39,258 bases of DNA from Bacteroidales bacterium (GCA_035353855.1 DAOQAK010000041.1:1-39258), one strand, 5' to 3'. Counted from the first letter of the stretch, positions 26,035 to 34,556 are shown. Program-made: numbers and translations. The notes: generated by a model not told the origin, from the letters alone.

Positions 26035-26042
26035 CAAAATTA
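26035..26042 (-). promoter_or_regulatory. Candidate -7 promoter element of the acnB-icd-cit operon
   Basis: The minus strand reads TAATTTTG, a full match to TAnnTTTG, 76 bp upstream of the acnB start. No clear -33 box. The remaining intergenic sequence to 26190 is AT-rich and shows no obvious regulator site. Confidence 0.35.
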
Positions 26043-26232
26043 TAAGTATTGAACGAGATAAAAAAATTATTTTAATTAATTAATTTAGTATAACATACCT
26101 AATGAATTGATTCAGAAAATCAAGTGAAGAAAAGCAAAAATTATTAGAGAAAATTGTTTATATTTTTTTGCTTGGAATATTAATATTTTTTTGTCGAAAA
26201 ATTTATTTATTTTTACAGTGCAAAAAATTTCG

Positions 26233-26394
26233 ATGCTGAAAAAATCGAAAATAAAGAAAATACGCGAAGCCGAAGAACGTGAAAAACGTAAAAATGACGG
26301 CTATTACGATGGCCGCTTTCGCACCAAAGTTACCCCCGACAAAAAGAAATATAAAAGGAAAAAGAAAGTAAAAGATGATGATGAGGAACTTTAG
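26233..26394 (+). CDS. Small lysine-rich conserved-looking protein
   Basis: From the ATG the product is 53 residues, extremely basic, with an acidic tail: KKSKIKKIREAEEREKRKN, then DGYYDGRFRTKV and KKKYKRKKKVKDDDEEL. In-frame GTG (26218) and TTG (26191) starts would add 5 or 14 residues; I prefer the ATG because the charged composition begins there. The YYDGRF block between the two basic stretches suggests a constrained short motif, and I have the impression of similar small proteins elsewhere in Bacteroidota. A nucleic-acid or ribosome-associated role is a guess from charge alone. Confidence 0.55.
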   Translation: MLKKSKIKKIREAEEREKRKNDGYYDGRFRTKVTPDKKKYKRKKKVKDDDEEL

Positions 26395-26450
26395 TTCTCC
26401 AGGAAAAATTTTTTGCTTTTGGTTTTTGCGTGTCTTCTGGTGCGTAGAAA

Positions 26451-26558
26451 AATTTATACTCGTTCTTATTAAGAATGCAAAAGTAAATTTGATTAGAACG
26501 AGTTATACCGATAGGAACAAAATAAGAAAAATGCAAATCTATTCCGTATCGGTATAAA
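26451..26558 (-). repeat. Double-hairpin interspersed repeat, copy C
   Basis: Best-preserved copy, read on the minus strand. Hairpin 1 has a perfect 11-bp stem, TTATACCGATA with TATCGGTATAA, extended by GGAA/TTCC. Hairpin 2 pairs ACTCGTTCT with AGAACGAGT. Closely matches copy A (4593-4699) over the full length. It lies between the small lysine-rich gene and the hepT stop, 20 bp from the latter. Confidence 0.85.
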
Positions 26559-26578
26559 CGAATAATGCAGGTTTATAT

Positions 26579-26911
26579 TTAATACAAAAGTTTTTTTATT
26601 TCTGTTTCCAATACCGGCAGATACTTTATAACTATCAGCCAAAGCACATCTGCCGATACAGTATCATATCCATGAATAATCCGGTTTCTTGTATCTACTA
26701 TTTTTCGGGAATCGGTAATTTCTATTTCGGGATTGATTTTTAAAATCCTGTCCATAGCTTCTCCAATAATTTCAATATTTCTTTCAACGGCTTTGCGGGT
26801 TTTTATATCTTTTTCGAAAACAGAAAATTTTCGTTTAGCCGGTAAAAATTTATTTATTTCTTCTATCGAAAGTTCAATATCTTTTAAATATACCTTAATG
26901 TCATGCTTCAT
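26579..26911 (-). CDS. hepT: HepT-like HEPN toxin
   Basis: A 110-residue all-helical HEPN-domain protein with the RX4HXY motif R75-NRII-H80-G-Y82. HepT is the toxin of the HepT/MntA system; HEPN toxins are typically RNases, and HepT is neutralised when its cognate MntA AMPylates the tyrosine of this motif (here Y82). The start overlaps the 3' end of the nucleotidyltransferase gene by 11 bp, giving the antitoxin-first order of the family. No truncation seen. Confidence 0.87.
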   Translation of the reverse strand: MKHDIKVYLKDIELSIEEINKFLPAKRKFSVFEKDIKTRKAVERNIEIIGEAMDRILKINPEIEITDSRKIVDTRNRIIHGYDTVSADVLWLIVIKYLPVLETEIKKLLY

Positions 26912-27200
26912 AAATTAAGGTTTTTGAATGTTCTATATTTTCTCTGATGTATGGATTTCTGATAGCTTTATTTTCGAGTAAATCCACATGCCTTTTAAAT
27001 AAATTTTCTAAAGAAAATTTTAAATTGAAGTAATTGGTAGCATAATCTATCGGATCATTTGAATTGATATCAACGACCAAATCAATATCACTTTCATCAT
27101 TGAAATTATCTGTGAGAACAGAGCCAAATACATATAAATATTTGACCTTATTTTCAGAACAAAGTTTGTTAATATCTTGGGTGTACCTATCTAAAAACAT
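26901..27200 (-). CDS. mntA: MntA-like minimal nucleotidyltransferase antitoxin
   Basis: A 99-residue minimal nucleotidyltransferase with the GSX10DXD motif G26-S27 ... D38-I-D40. MntA antitoxins transfer AMP from ATP to the HepT toxin tyrosine. All catalytic positions of the motif are intact. The gene precedes and overlaps hepT. A TATTTTTG -7 element lies 42 bp upstream. Confidence 0.87.
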   Translation of the reverse strand: MFLDRYTQDINKLCSENKVKYLYVFGSVLTDNFNDESDIDLVVDINSNDPIDYATNYFNLKFSLENLFKRHVDLLENKAIRNPYIRENIEHSKTLIYEA

Positions 27201-27242
27201 AATTTATTTTTATATTTTTTATTCTGTTTACTAATCAGTATA

Positions 27243-27250
27243 CAAAAATA
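27243..27250 (-). promoter_or_regulatory. Bacteroidota-type -7 promoter element of mntA-hepT
   Basis: The minus strand reads TATTTTTG, matching TAnnTTTG, 42 bp before the mntA start codon. Very AT-rich surroundings make a chance match possible. Confidence 0.35.
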
Positions 27251-27274
27251 TAAAAAAAGTAATTTGTTCGTATC

Positions 27275-27994
27275 TTAGTTATTACGTTTCTTGAATTTTT
27301 TTGAATTATCTAAAAAAAATATTCCACCTCCGTCAAATAAAGGCCCATCATAAAGTTCAACGATTTCTAAGTTTAATGATCTTAAAAATTCTTTTACTTT
27401 TTCTCCATCATAATAATGTTTTATATTGCCAAGAATAAAAACTTTATTGTTGTGAAAGCCGCAGGTTCCGCCGAAGAAGCCATATTTATGCCCGGGCAAA
27501 ATAATTCCTTCTGTTGAAACTTTAAGAGCATTAAATTTTTCTTGTAAAAGTATTTTATAAATTCCTTCATCTGAAGTAATAAAATTATTATTCCCAAGTG
27601 GAAGCAAGCTGCAACGCGTGAATCCCTGGTTTACATTTATTCTTTTAAAACCCCTGCATTCATTTATAATCTGTAAATCGGTGATATCATTTCGGTGAAT
27701 GATACAATTATCTTTTACAACAGCATTATAATGCGCAGCTTCTGGGTAATCAATACCGACAGGCTTTTCGCCTTCATTGAATGATATTTTATTTTCTGAA
27801 AATTTTCTTTTTATTTTATCCGGAAGATTTGGCGAGATAATAATTTTATTTTCTGTTTCGCAAATAAAAACATCAGGATGCCCGGAAATGCTTTCTTCCG
27901 TAATGCCTGTGGTTTCAAGCAATACAAGCTTTCCGTATTTTAAAAGATTTTCTTTCGCCTGTTGCGGAATCCTTTTATCAGCAATAATCAACAT
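27275..27994 (-). CDS. DUF6873-like GME-fold protein
   Basis: A 239-residue protein with features of the DUF6873 GME-fold (amidinotransferase-like) group: a short N-terminal domain beginning MLIIADKRIPQQAKENL, a VNQGFTRCSLLPLG segment, a GFFGGTCGF turn and the terminal GPLFDGGGIFFL. Proteins of this fold include arginine-modifying enzymes, but the activity of this group is not known to me. Its start overlaps the 3' end of the radical SAM gene by 17 bp, implying translational coupling. Confidence 0.6.
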   Translation of the reverse strand: MLIIADKRIPQQAKENLLKYGKLVLLETTGITEESISGHPDVFICETENKIIISPNLPDKIKRKFSENKISFNEGEKPVGIDYPEAAHYNAVVKDNCIIHRNDITDLQIINECRGFKRINVNQGFTRCSLLPLGNNNFITSDEGIYKILLQEKFNALKVSTEGIILPGHKYGFFGGTCGFHNNKVFILGNIKHYYDGEKVKEFLRSLNLEIVELYDGPLFDGGGIFFLDNSKKFKKRNN

Positions 27995-28985
27995 TAAAAT
28001 TTCTTCCTTTCAATGATGCATTTGCAACAAATTTTACATTTTTAAAATGTTGCTGTAACATTTTTTTGTTCGATGCTTCATAGCCAATTGCATAATTAAA
28101 TTCTTCTGAAGGCACAGTAATTAAAATATTTTCCTTTTTATTTTGTTTTAACAAAGGCTGAAATATCTCTTTCCATATTTCTGCTAAAACCAATTCGCGG
28201 AATGAAACATGAAAAGGCCCGGCAATTAAAACCTCTTTATTGATAAGCCCTTCCGAGGGGTGCAACCCAACACGCAGAATAGTAATTCCTGCATCTTCAA
28301 AAATTTTATAAATATCTTTTACCCAATCAACAGATTCTTCAATGGAAAGAGGTTTGTATTTATTTTCATGAAAAAGTTTTTCAAGAGCCGTGTCTTTTAT
28401 GACAAGCGCGGGATAAATTCGTGTATTTTCAGCGCCGAGTTCAACAATTTTATGTGCAGTGATAATTGAATTTTCTTTAGTATCTCCGGGAAGTCCTATC
28501 ATCATTTGCAATCCTAAATCAAAACCATATTGTTTTATTAAAACACTTGATTTTATTGTAGTTTCAGAATCATGTCCTCTTCCCGATAAACGCAGAACTT
28601 CATCATCGAATGATTGTGCGCCAAGTTCGATTGTTGAAACAGAAAATGATTTAAGAAATTTTAAAATATTTTCGTTTATATAATCCGGTCGTGTGGAAAG
28701 CCGTATTGACAATACTTTCCCGTTATCGATAAAATTTTTTGCAACAGTTAAAAATTCTTTTTGAAGGTTAATATCTACACCCGTAAAATTTCCTCCAAAG
28801 AAACCTATTTCAATCTTGCTTCCTTTTGGTATTGTTGAAAGGTGTTTTTCAATAATTTGTTTAACATCTTCGATTGAAGGAATAGCAATATGTCCGGAAA
28901 TCTTTTTCTGGTTACAGAAAATGCATTGATGCGGACACGCAAGGTCAGGAATGAAAACAGGTATAATGTAATGTCCCTGTCGCAT
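27978..28985 (-). CDS. Radical SAM protein, Elp3-like without acetyltransferase domain
   Basis: A 335-residue radical SAM enzyme. The [4Fe-4S] ligands are C17-x3-C21-x2-C24 in DLACPHQCIFCNQ, followed by FFGGNFTG, RLSTRPDYI, ELGAQSFDDEVL and a GLPGDT motif, all typical of the Elp3/HemN-type barrel. The C-terminal part (SFRELVLAEIW) resembles the radical SAM C-terminal extension, and there is no GNAT domain. The substrate is unknown. It is upstream of and overlaps the DUF6873-like gene, so the two may act together. Confidence 0.8.
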   Translation of the reverse strand: MRQGHYIIPVFIPDLACPHQCIFCNQKKISGHIAIPSIEDVKQIIEKHLSTIPKGSKIEIGFFGGNFTGVDINLQKEFLTVAKNFIDNGKVLSIRLSTRPDYINENILKFLKSFSVSTIELGAQSFDDEVLRLSGRGHDSETTIKSSVLIKQYGFDLGLQMMIGLPGDTKENSIITAHKIVELGAENTRIYPALVIKDTALEKLFHENKYKPLSIEESVDWVKDIYKIFEDAGITILRVGLHPSEGLINKEVLIAGPFHVSFRELVLAEIWKEIFQPLLKQNKKENILITVPSEEFNYAIGYEASNKKMLQQHFKNVKFVANASLKGRNFNVDYC

Positions 28986-28993
28986 TACAGATT

Positions 28994-30274
28994 TTATTGT
29001 TTAATGAATTTCTTTGTAATCGAATTATTAGATTCATCAGAAATTTGTAAAAAGTAAATACCTTTTTCCAATGAACTAACCGGAACGATTGAATTTACTG
29101 ATATTTCGTGTGATTGTATTTCTGTTGAAAATATAATCTGACCTAATAAATTCAAAATGTTTACACTTAATTTTGATTTTTTCTGTAAGCTTAAAGAAAA
29201 GTATAATTCATCTTTTACAGGATTTTCAACCCAGATATTTGAAATAAAATTTTCCGTTTTGTTAATTCCAACAGACTGGTCAACCAGTAGTTTTAAATTT
29301 ACAGGAAGATGATCAGACATGTTAAATAATGCTGTTATAATATCAGAAGGTGCGCTGTTATTGGTGCCGCTATTGATAGCACCATTATAATGATTTCCGT
29401 CTTGCCCGATTGGTTTCCATGTACCGGCGATATATTGGTAATGGTTTGTTCCATTTTTAATATATTCACTTTCCAGTATATGGTCAAAGCGGTCGTCCAT
29501 CCCGCCTGTAGCAGGGCAATCGCTGGTTGAGGTTGAATGAGTGGATTGTGTGTGGTAATCAGCAAATGATGAATTACTGTTCCAATCGCCAAGCATATTA
29601 GGTGGGTCGTAAAAACGAATATCGGCATTAGTGTAATTAATTAAATTCTGAAAACATTGTTCGTTGCTTGTATACACATTAAAATCGCCCATCACCAGGT
29701 AATTATCTTTTTTGTTTAATGTGTTCAGATAATTCATCAGGGTAGTTGTTTGAGTGGCGCGTTCAGTTTCATTATCGGCGGTACTTCCGGCTTTCAGGTG
29801 CATAACAATACAGGTAAGGTAAGCGGTATCGTGTGTTGCAGATAAATTCGCTGACTTGTAATAAAACTTATATATATTAATATCACGAACACTTGTAGGA
29901 ATATTACTCTGTGAAAGCAAACCCAGTTTTTGCGAATTATAAAACATACCATTGGATAAATCGGTATTGGATAAATTTGTCATAGCACCTTTGCTATAAT
30001 AGGTAACCCCGTTAACATTCATGCAGGCATCAAGAATATGCTGATGTGTTGTGGTACTTGGCGAAATTTCATTAGCTGTAAAAATATCGGGTTTTACATA
30101 TTGAATAATTTTTTTCAAACAGGAATCCTTAGTGGCAAGGGGATTATTTGCAGCCGTGCAATAGGAAGTGTTTTCCCCGTAATACATAAGGTTATAATGC
30201 ATGATGCTTAAAGTGTCCTGTGAAAATAATGCTGTAGAAAACAACACGAATACAGCTATTAATAGATGTTTCAT
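28994..30274 (-). CDS. T9SS-exported endonuclease/exonuclease/phosphatase family protein
   Basis: A 426-residue secreted protein: signal peptide (residues 1-19, ending LFSQ), an endonuclease/exonuclease/phosphatase-fold domain over about 20-330 (IMHYNLMYYG, IFTANEI, MHLKAG, YLVMGDFNVY, MDDRFDHILES, MSDHLPVNL) and a C-terminal type IX sorting domain (NPVKDELYFSL, LNLLGQIIFS, KGIYFLQISD and a Lys-rich end). The metal-ligand Glu, the GDFN Asp/Asn pair and the final SDH are present, so hydrolase activity is likely; extracellular DNase or a phosphodiesterase would fit. Its -7 box is unusually clear. Confidence 0.85.
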   Translation of the reverse strand: MKHLLIAVFVLFSTALFSQDTLSIMHYNLMYYGENTSYCTAANNPLATKDSCLKKIIQYVKPDIFTANEISPSTTTHQHILDACMNVNGVTYYSKGAMTNLSNTDLSNGMFYNSQKLGLLSQSNIPTSVRDINIYKFYYKSANLSATHDTAYLTCIVMHLKAGSTADNETERATQTTTLMNYLNTLNKKDNYLVMGDFNVYTSNEQCFQNLINYTNADIRFYDPPNMLGDWNSNSSFADYHTQSTHSTSTSDCPATGGMDDRFDHILESEYIKNGTNHYQYIAGTWKPIGQDGNHYNGAINSGTNNSAPSDIITALFNMSDHLPVNLKLLVDQSVGINKTENFISNIWVENPVKDELYFSLSLQKKSKLSVNILNLLGQIIFSTEIQSHEISVNSIVPVSSLEKGIYFLQISDESNNSITKKFIKQ

Positions 30275-30290
30275 AAATATTAAATTTTTG

Positions 30291-30298
30291 CAAAGTTA
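30291..30298 (-). promoter_or_regulatory. Bacteroidota-type -7 promoter element of the T9SS nuclease gene
   Basis: The minus strand reads TAACTTTG, a full consensus match, 16 bp before the start codon; a TTG (minus strand, 30319-30321) lies 20 bp upstream at a good -33 distance. Confidence 0.55.
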
Positions 30299-30355
30299 TA
30301 CGATGAATGAGTTAAAGTCAAGAATTATAACATATACAGGTATTTACTTTTGTAG

Positions 30356-31876
30356 TTATAACAATGTTTTTCCAGTCATTTCTTTTGGAATTTCGAGGTT
30401 CATTAAAGTAAGAATAGTAGGAGCAATATCGCATAATCTTCCGTCGTTTATTTTTTTATGATCTTTATCAATAAGGAAACAGGGGACGGGGTTACAGCTA
30501 TGTGCGGTATTTGGCGAGCCATCAGGGTTTATGGCATAATCAGCATTACCATGATCGGCAGTTATCATTACACTGTATCCATTGGTCATTGCTGTTTCAG
30601 TAATTTCTTTCACGCAATTATCAACGGTTTCCAATGCTTCCAATATGGCATTATAAAATCCTGTATGTCCTACCATATCAGCATTTGCAAAGTTCAGGCA
30701 TATAAAATCAATTTCGTTTTTATTGATTTCTTTAACCAGTGCGTCTTTTACTTCTATTGCACTCATCGAGGGTTTTAAATCATAAGTGGCAACTTTAGGT
30801 GAAGGAATTAATATTCGGCTTTCGCCTTCAAAAGTCTCTTCTTTTCCGCCGGAGAAGAAGAATGTAACATGCGGATATTTTTCTGTTTCGGCTATTCTTA
30901 ATTGTTTAAGTCCTGCACGTGAGACGACCTCTCCAAGTGTATTTGTTATATCTTCTTTATCAAAAAGTACGTGAACATTTTTAAACGATTCATCATAGCG
31001 CGTCATGGTATAGTATTGAAGCGGAATGGTGTGCATGTCGTTTTCAGGCATTTCTTTTTGTGTAAGCACAGTAGTGATTTCGCGCAAACGGTCGGTGCGG
31101 AAATTAAAACAAATGAAGACATCGCCTTCTTTAATTAAGCCAATCGGGTTTCCGCAATTATCAACCATTACAACAGGTTTTATAAATTCATCGGTTATAC
31201 CGGCATCATACGATGCCTGGATTGCCTGAAGCACATCGGTTGCCGGTTTTCCTTTTCCGCTGGTCATTAAATCGTATCCTTGTTTCACGCGCTCCCAGCG
31301 TTTATCGCGGTCCATGGTGTAATACCTTCCGGTGAGTGTAGCAATTTGACCGGCAGATTTTTTTAAATGTTCCTGCAATTCGCTGACATAACCTTTACCG
31401 CTGTATGGGTCGGTATCGCGGCCATCGGTACAAATATGAATAAAAACTTTTTTCAGATTCCAGTCTTTAGCAATATCGCATAATTTCATCAAATGTTTTG
31501 TTGATGAATGAACACCGCCATCAGAAACCAAACCAAGAAAATGTACTGCTTTATTATTGTCGCGTGCATATTGATAAGCCTGGTTTAGTGCGGTATTTGA
31601 AGCGATTGAATTATCTTTACAAGCAATATTTATTTTTACAAAATCCTGGTAAATTATTCTTCCGGCGCCAATATTCAAATGCCCCACTTCCGAATTTCCC
31701 ATTTGTCCTTCGGGTAAACCCACATCTTCGCCTGAAGTAAGCAAATGACAGGTAGCAGCTGTTTTATATAAACTTTTAATAAAAGGAACATTTGCATTTG
31801 CAATAACATCGGCTTTGCTTTTATCGCCTTCGCCCCAACCATCCATGATGATAAGAATGACTTTTTTCTTTTCCAT
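30356..31876 (-). CDS. gpmI: 2,3-bisphosphoglycerate-independent phosphoglycerate mutase
   Basis: A 506-residue alkaline-phosphatase-superfamily enzyme. D12 (LIIMDGWG) and the catalytic S62 in GQMGNSEVGHLNIGAGR are in place; SDGGVHS, HICTDGRDT, CFNFRTDR, and the late ADMVGHTG and TADHGNAD provide the remaining Mn2+ ligands. It interconverts 3- and 2-phosphoglycerate in glycolysis. Full length for the family. It starts 9 bp after the unknown exported protein, an odd upstream partner for a glycolytic gene. Confidence 0.94.
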   Translation of the reverse strand: MEKKKVILIIMDGWGEGDKSKADVIANANVPFIKSLYKTAATCHLLTSGEDVGLPEGQMGNSEVGHLNIGAGRIIYQDFVKINIACKDNSIASNTALNQAYQYARDNNKAVHFLGLVSDGGVHSSTKHLMKLCDIAKDWNLKKVFIHICTDGRDTDPYSGKGYVSELQEHLKKSAGQIATLTGRYYTMDRDKRWERVKQGYDLMTSGKGKPATDVLQAIQASYDAGITDEFIKPVVMVDNCGNPIGLIKEGDVFICFNFRTDRLREITTVLTQKEMPENDMHTIPLQYYTMTRYDESFKNVHVLFDKEDITNTLGEVVSRAGLKQLRIAETEKYPHVTFFFSGGKEETFEGESRILIPSPKVATYDLKPSMSAIEVKDALVKEINKNEIDFICLNFANADMVGHTGFYNAILEALETVDNCVKEITETAMTNGYSVMITADHGNADYAINPDGSPNTAHSCNPVPCFLIDKDHKKINDGRLCDIAPTILTLMNLEIPKEMTGKTLL

Positions 31877-31885
31877 AATTTCTTT

Positions 31886-33121
31886 TTAAAATTTACATGT
31901 TCCCAAAATAAACACATTCTTCAAAGGTAATTCTCGGAGTTTTTTTTCTTTTAAATTAAAAATGAAAACATGTTCATTTATTTTAAAATTATAATTATTA
32001 TCTGGCAGAGAACCTAGTAAAACATCAGATTCATGAATCCAATTAATAATTATTTTATTTTCAAAACCAGTTGTTTTAATTTTCCCACTTAATGACTTAA
32101 TAGTTGTAAGCCATACAAAATGGTTATCGTCTTTTATTCCAAGCAATGAAAACCCAACGACATCATTATTTTCAGAAATATTTACTTTTTCGGGAATGTA
32201 ATCTTTTATCGTTTCATCTATAGGAACAGGCATATAAGATTTGTGGTTTTTGTATGTTTCCTGCTCATTAAAAATTTCAGTGGTTTTATTAGTTATGTAA
32301 TTGTAATCAAATATTAAATTGTTTGTATAATTTAATCCTCCACAACATGATTGATCATCATTTGTATAAATGATTTTTTTATTCAGGTCGTCTATCAATA
32401 ATACTTTTTCGATTTTTGAAGACACAAAAGATTTCTTTTTATTGTTTATATTATATTTCACTAAATTAATTTCTTTTGAATTCAACTGACCTTGCTGAAG
32501 TGTATTAAAATAGATATAACCGGAATCTGAATAATGAATCAGTTTTCTATATTCAAAATTGCTATATCCTAAGCCTCCAAATTTATATTTTTCTTCAAAT
32601 ATTTTTTCAGTTTTTTGTTTTGATAAATCATATTTATATATCTGAAATTTCTTTTTACATGAATCTAAAGTATATGTCAAATTACAATCAGAGCTCCAAA
32701 TAATACTGTTTCCATCAGGTGAAATAAAAAAATCATCAAAATAATTAATTGATTTTGGAATTGTATCAGGATTTACATTAGATCCATATATTGATGGATA
32801 ATCAGATGTATAATTGATTGGTAAATCAATTATACATATTTCGGAATCATTTGAATTAGCCGTTTTTATTAATTCATTTTTATATACAATTAGTTTTTTT
32901 TTATTTTCTATTGGCCAAACAAACGTTCCATTATTGTATTTAATATCAGATATACTTTGTGGTTTAAATATTTTCGGAATCTTATATTCAATATAGCTTT
33001 TATTGCTGTCTATATTGAATGATAGAATGGCTGAATCTTGAGCAAAATAAAACTTATTATTCTGTCCATATATTGACCATATCCCAGTAAAATAGAATAT
33101 TATAAAAATTATTCTTTTCAT
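31886..33121 (-). CDS. Exported protein of unknown function, TolB/WD-like propeller probable
   Basis: A 411-residue protein with a signal peptide (about residues 1-19, ending IYGQ). It is rich in Asn, Lys and Ile and has repeated strand-turn units, including FFISPDGNSIIWSSD and YKYDLSKQKTEKIFEE, typical of TolB- or WD-like beta-propellers. There is no lipobox and no C-terminal sorting domain. I do not recognise a named family. Codon choice looks more AT-rich than in the flanking gpmI and permease genes. It lies directly upstream of gpmI with 9 bp between, so it is probably co-transcribed. Confidence 0.6.
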   Translation of the reverse strand: MKRIIFIIFYFTGIWSIYGQNNKFYFAQDSAILSFNIDSNKSYIEYKIPKIFKPQSISDIKYNNGTFVWPIENKKKLIVYKNELIKTANSNDSEICIIDLPINYTSDYPSIYGSNVNPDTIPKSINYFDDFFISPDGNSIIWSSDCNLTYTLDSCKKKFQIYKYDLSKQKTEKIFEEKYKFGGLGYSNFEYRKLIHYSDSGYIYFNTLQQGQLNSKEINLVKYNINNKKKSFVSSKIEKVLLIDDLNKKIIYTNDDQSCCGGLNYTNNLIFDYNYITNKTTEIFNEQETYKNHKSYMPVPIDETIKDYIPEKVNISENNDVVGFSLLGIKDDNHFVWLTTIKSLSGKIKTTGFENKIIINWIHESDVLLGSLPDNNYNFKINEHVFIFNLKEKKLRELPLKNVFILGTCKF

Positions 33122-33211
33122 AAAAATTGATACTTCATAAAATTTACAGAATTGTATAATTTATTTCTTCTTTCACTTATCACTTTTCAACTTATGCCTT
33201 TTCAACTTCTT

Positions 33212-34468
33212 TTACTGGTTAGCGCGTATAGCTTCAACAGGATTGAGGCGCGATGCAGTAAAAGCGGGAATAAAGCCCGAAACAAGACCAATAACAGCTG
33301 ATGTGATAACCCCTCTTAAAATATTTCCCATTCCAAGTGTAAATGTCATATCAGAAATATTTGATACAATCAGCGTACCTGTAAACACCAATAACAATCC
33401 AACTGCTCCACCGATCAGCGAAAGAATGATGGCTTCGAATAAAAATTCAAACAAAATAATATATCTTTTTGCGCCCAGCGATTTCTTAATGCCAATAATA
33501 CTGGTTCTTTCCTTTACAGAAACAAACATAATATTTGCAATTCCAAAACCTCCAACCAATATTGAGAAACCTCCAATTACCCATCCTACCAATGAGATTA
33601 CAGAAAATATACTTTCAAATCCTTTTGTTAACAAGCTTGTTTCATTTATCGAAAAATCATCATCGGCTATGGGTTTTAATTTATGTGCCGAACGCATGAT
33701 CCCTGTAATTTCATCTTTAAGCTCCTCGTTACTTATTCCTTTTTTTGCTTTTACTATAATCATGGGTTCAACCATATCGGATTCGATATTCAGAAAATTC
33801 CTTGCAAAATTTAAAGGTATATAAACTTCTTTGTCCTGGCTGTTGCCAAACATATCTTCACCTTTCTTTTTCAGAACCCCGATAACTTTAAGTTTTCTGC
33901 CGAAGACTTTTATCATTTTTCCTAAAGGGTCGGTATAGTTGAAAAGGTTTTCGGATATGAAGCTGCCAATAATTATAACATTTTTACCGCTCACTGATTC
34001 AAGCGAAGTGAAGTAACGCCCTTCTTCTATTTCTAAGTTCATGGTCTTATCGTAATCCTGTGAAACAGCGCCTACAGAAATATTTTCAATGCTGTTATCA
34101 ATATATTCAACAGTTTTAGAAGTAAAAACTGCTAACGATGCCGCTTCGACTGAAGTACACTTTTTTTGGATTTCTTCCAGGTCGCTTGTTTTAGGAACAG
34201 GTCTGTTCATATATTTCCACCATGCATAATCATCTTCGAACGACCATGGCCACTTTTGGATGAATAATACATTGTTTCCAAGCGATTCAATATTGGTACG
34301 GATTTCATGTTCCATAGAATCAAAAACAGTAAAAACAGAAATGATTGAGAAAATACCAATAGTGATACCAAGCAACGATAAGATGGTCCGGAGCTTATTA
34401 ACCATCAGGGAATTTATTGCAAACAGGTAACTTTCGCGTACCAGCTTTATAAAAAGTACCAGCCTCAT
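33212..34468 (-). CDS. ABC transporter permease, MacB/FtsX type
   Basis: A 418-residue membrane protein with the MacB-like architecture: one N-terminal membrane segment (about 22-46), a periplasmic domain (about 47-270, containing SVEAASLAVF, GRYFTSLES and LFNYTDPLGKMIKV), then three membrane segments of an FtsX domain with IIGIKKSLGAKR and the terminal ASRLNPVEAIRANQ. Such permeases mediate mechanotransmission or export with a separate ATPase and an HlyD-like adaptor; neither is encoded next to it here. The substrate is unknown. Confidence 0.88.
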   Translation of the reverse strand: MRLVLFIKLVRESYLFAINSLMVNKLRTILSLLGITIGIFSIISVFTVFDSMEHEIRTNIESLGNNVLFIQKWPWSFEDDYAWWKYMNRPVPKTSDLEEIQKKCTSVEAASLAVFTSKTVEYIDNSIENISVGAVSQDYDKTMNLEIEEGRYFTSLESVSGKNVIIIGSFISENLFNYTDPLGKMIKVFGRKLKVIGVLKKKGEDMFGNSQDKEVYIPLNFARNFLNIESDMVEPMIIVKAKKGISNEELKDEITGIMRSAHKLKPIADDDFSINETSLLTKGFESIFSVISLVGWVIGGFSILVGGFGIANIMFVSVKERTSIIGIKKSLGAKRYIILFEFLFEAIILSLIGGAVGLLLVFTGTLIVSNISDMTFTLGMGNILRGVITSAVIGLVSGFIPAFTASRLNPVEAIRANQ

Positions 34469-34556
34469 TTTTATCTGCTAAAAAAATATTTGTAAAAGTA
34501 CGATAAATATTTTTATAAATTATGTGAAAATATATTGTGAGTTGATGCGAAAATCA

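Noticed and set aside
26191..26232. TTG start extending the lysine-rich protein by 14 residues
   Set aside because: The added segment is a hydrophobic, A/T-run-encoded stretch unlike the rest, and the ATG at 26233 begins the charged sequence.
30356..33121. Functional link between gpmI and the exported propeller-like protein
   Set aside because: They are 9 bp apart on one strand, but nothing in either sequence ties a glycolytic enzyme to an exported protein; adjacency alone is not enough.
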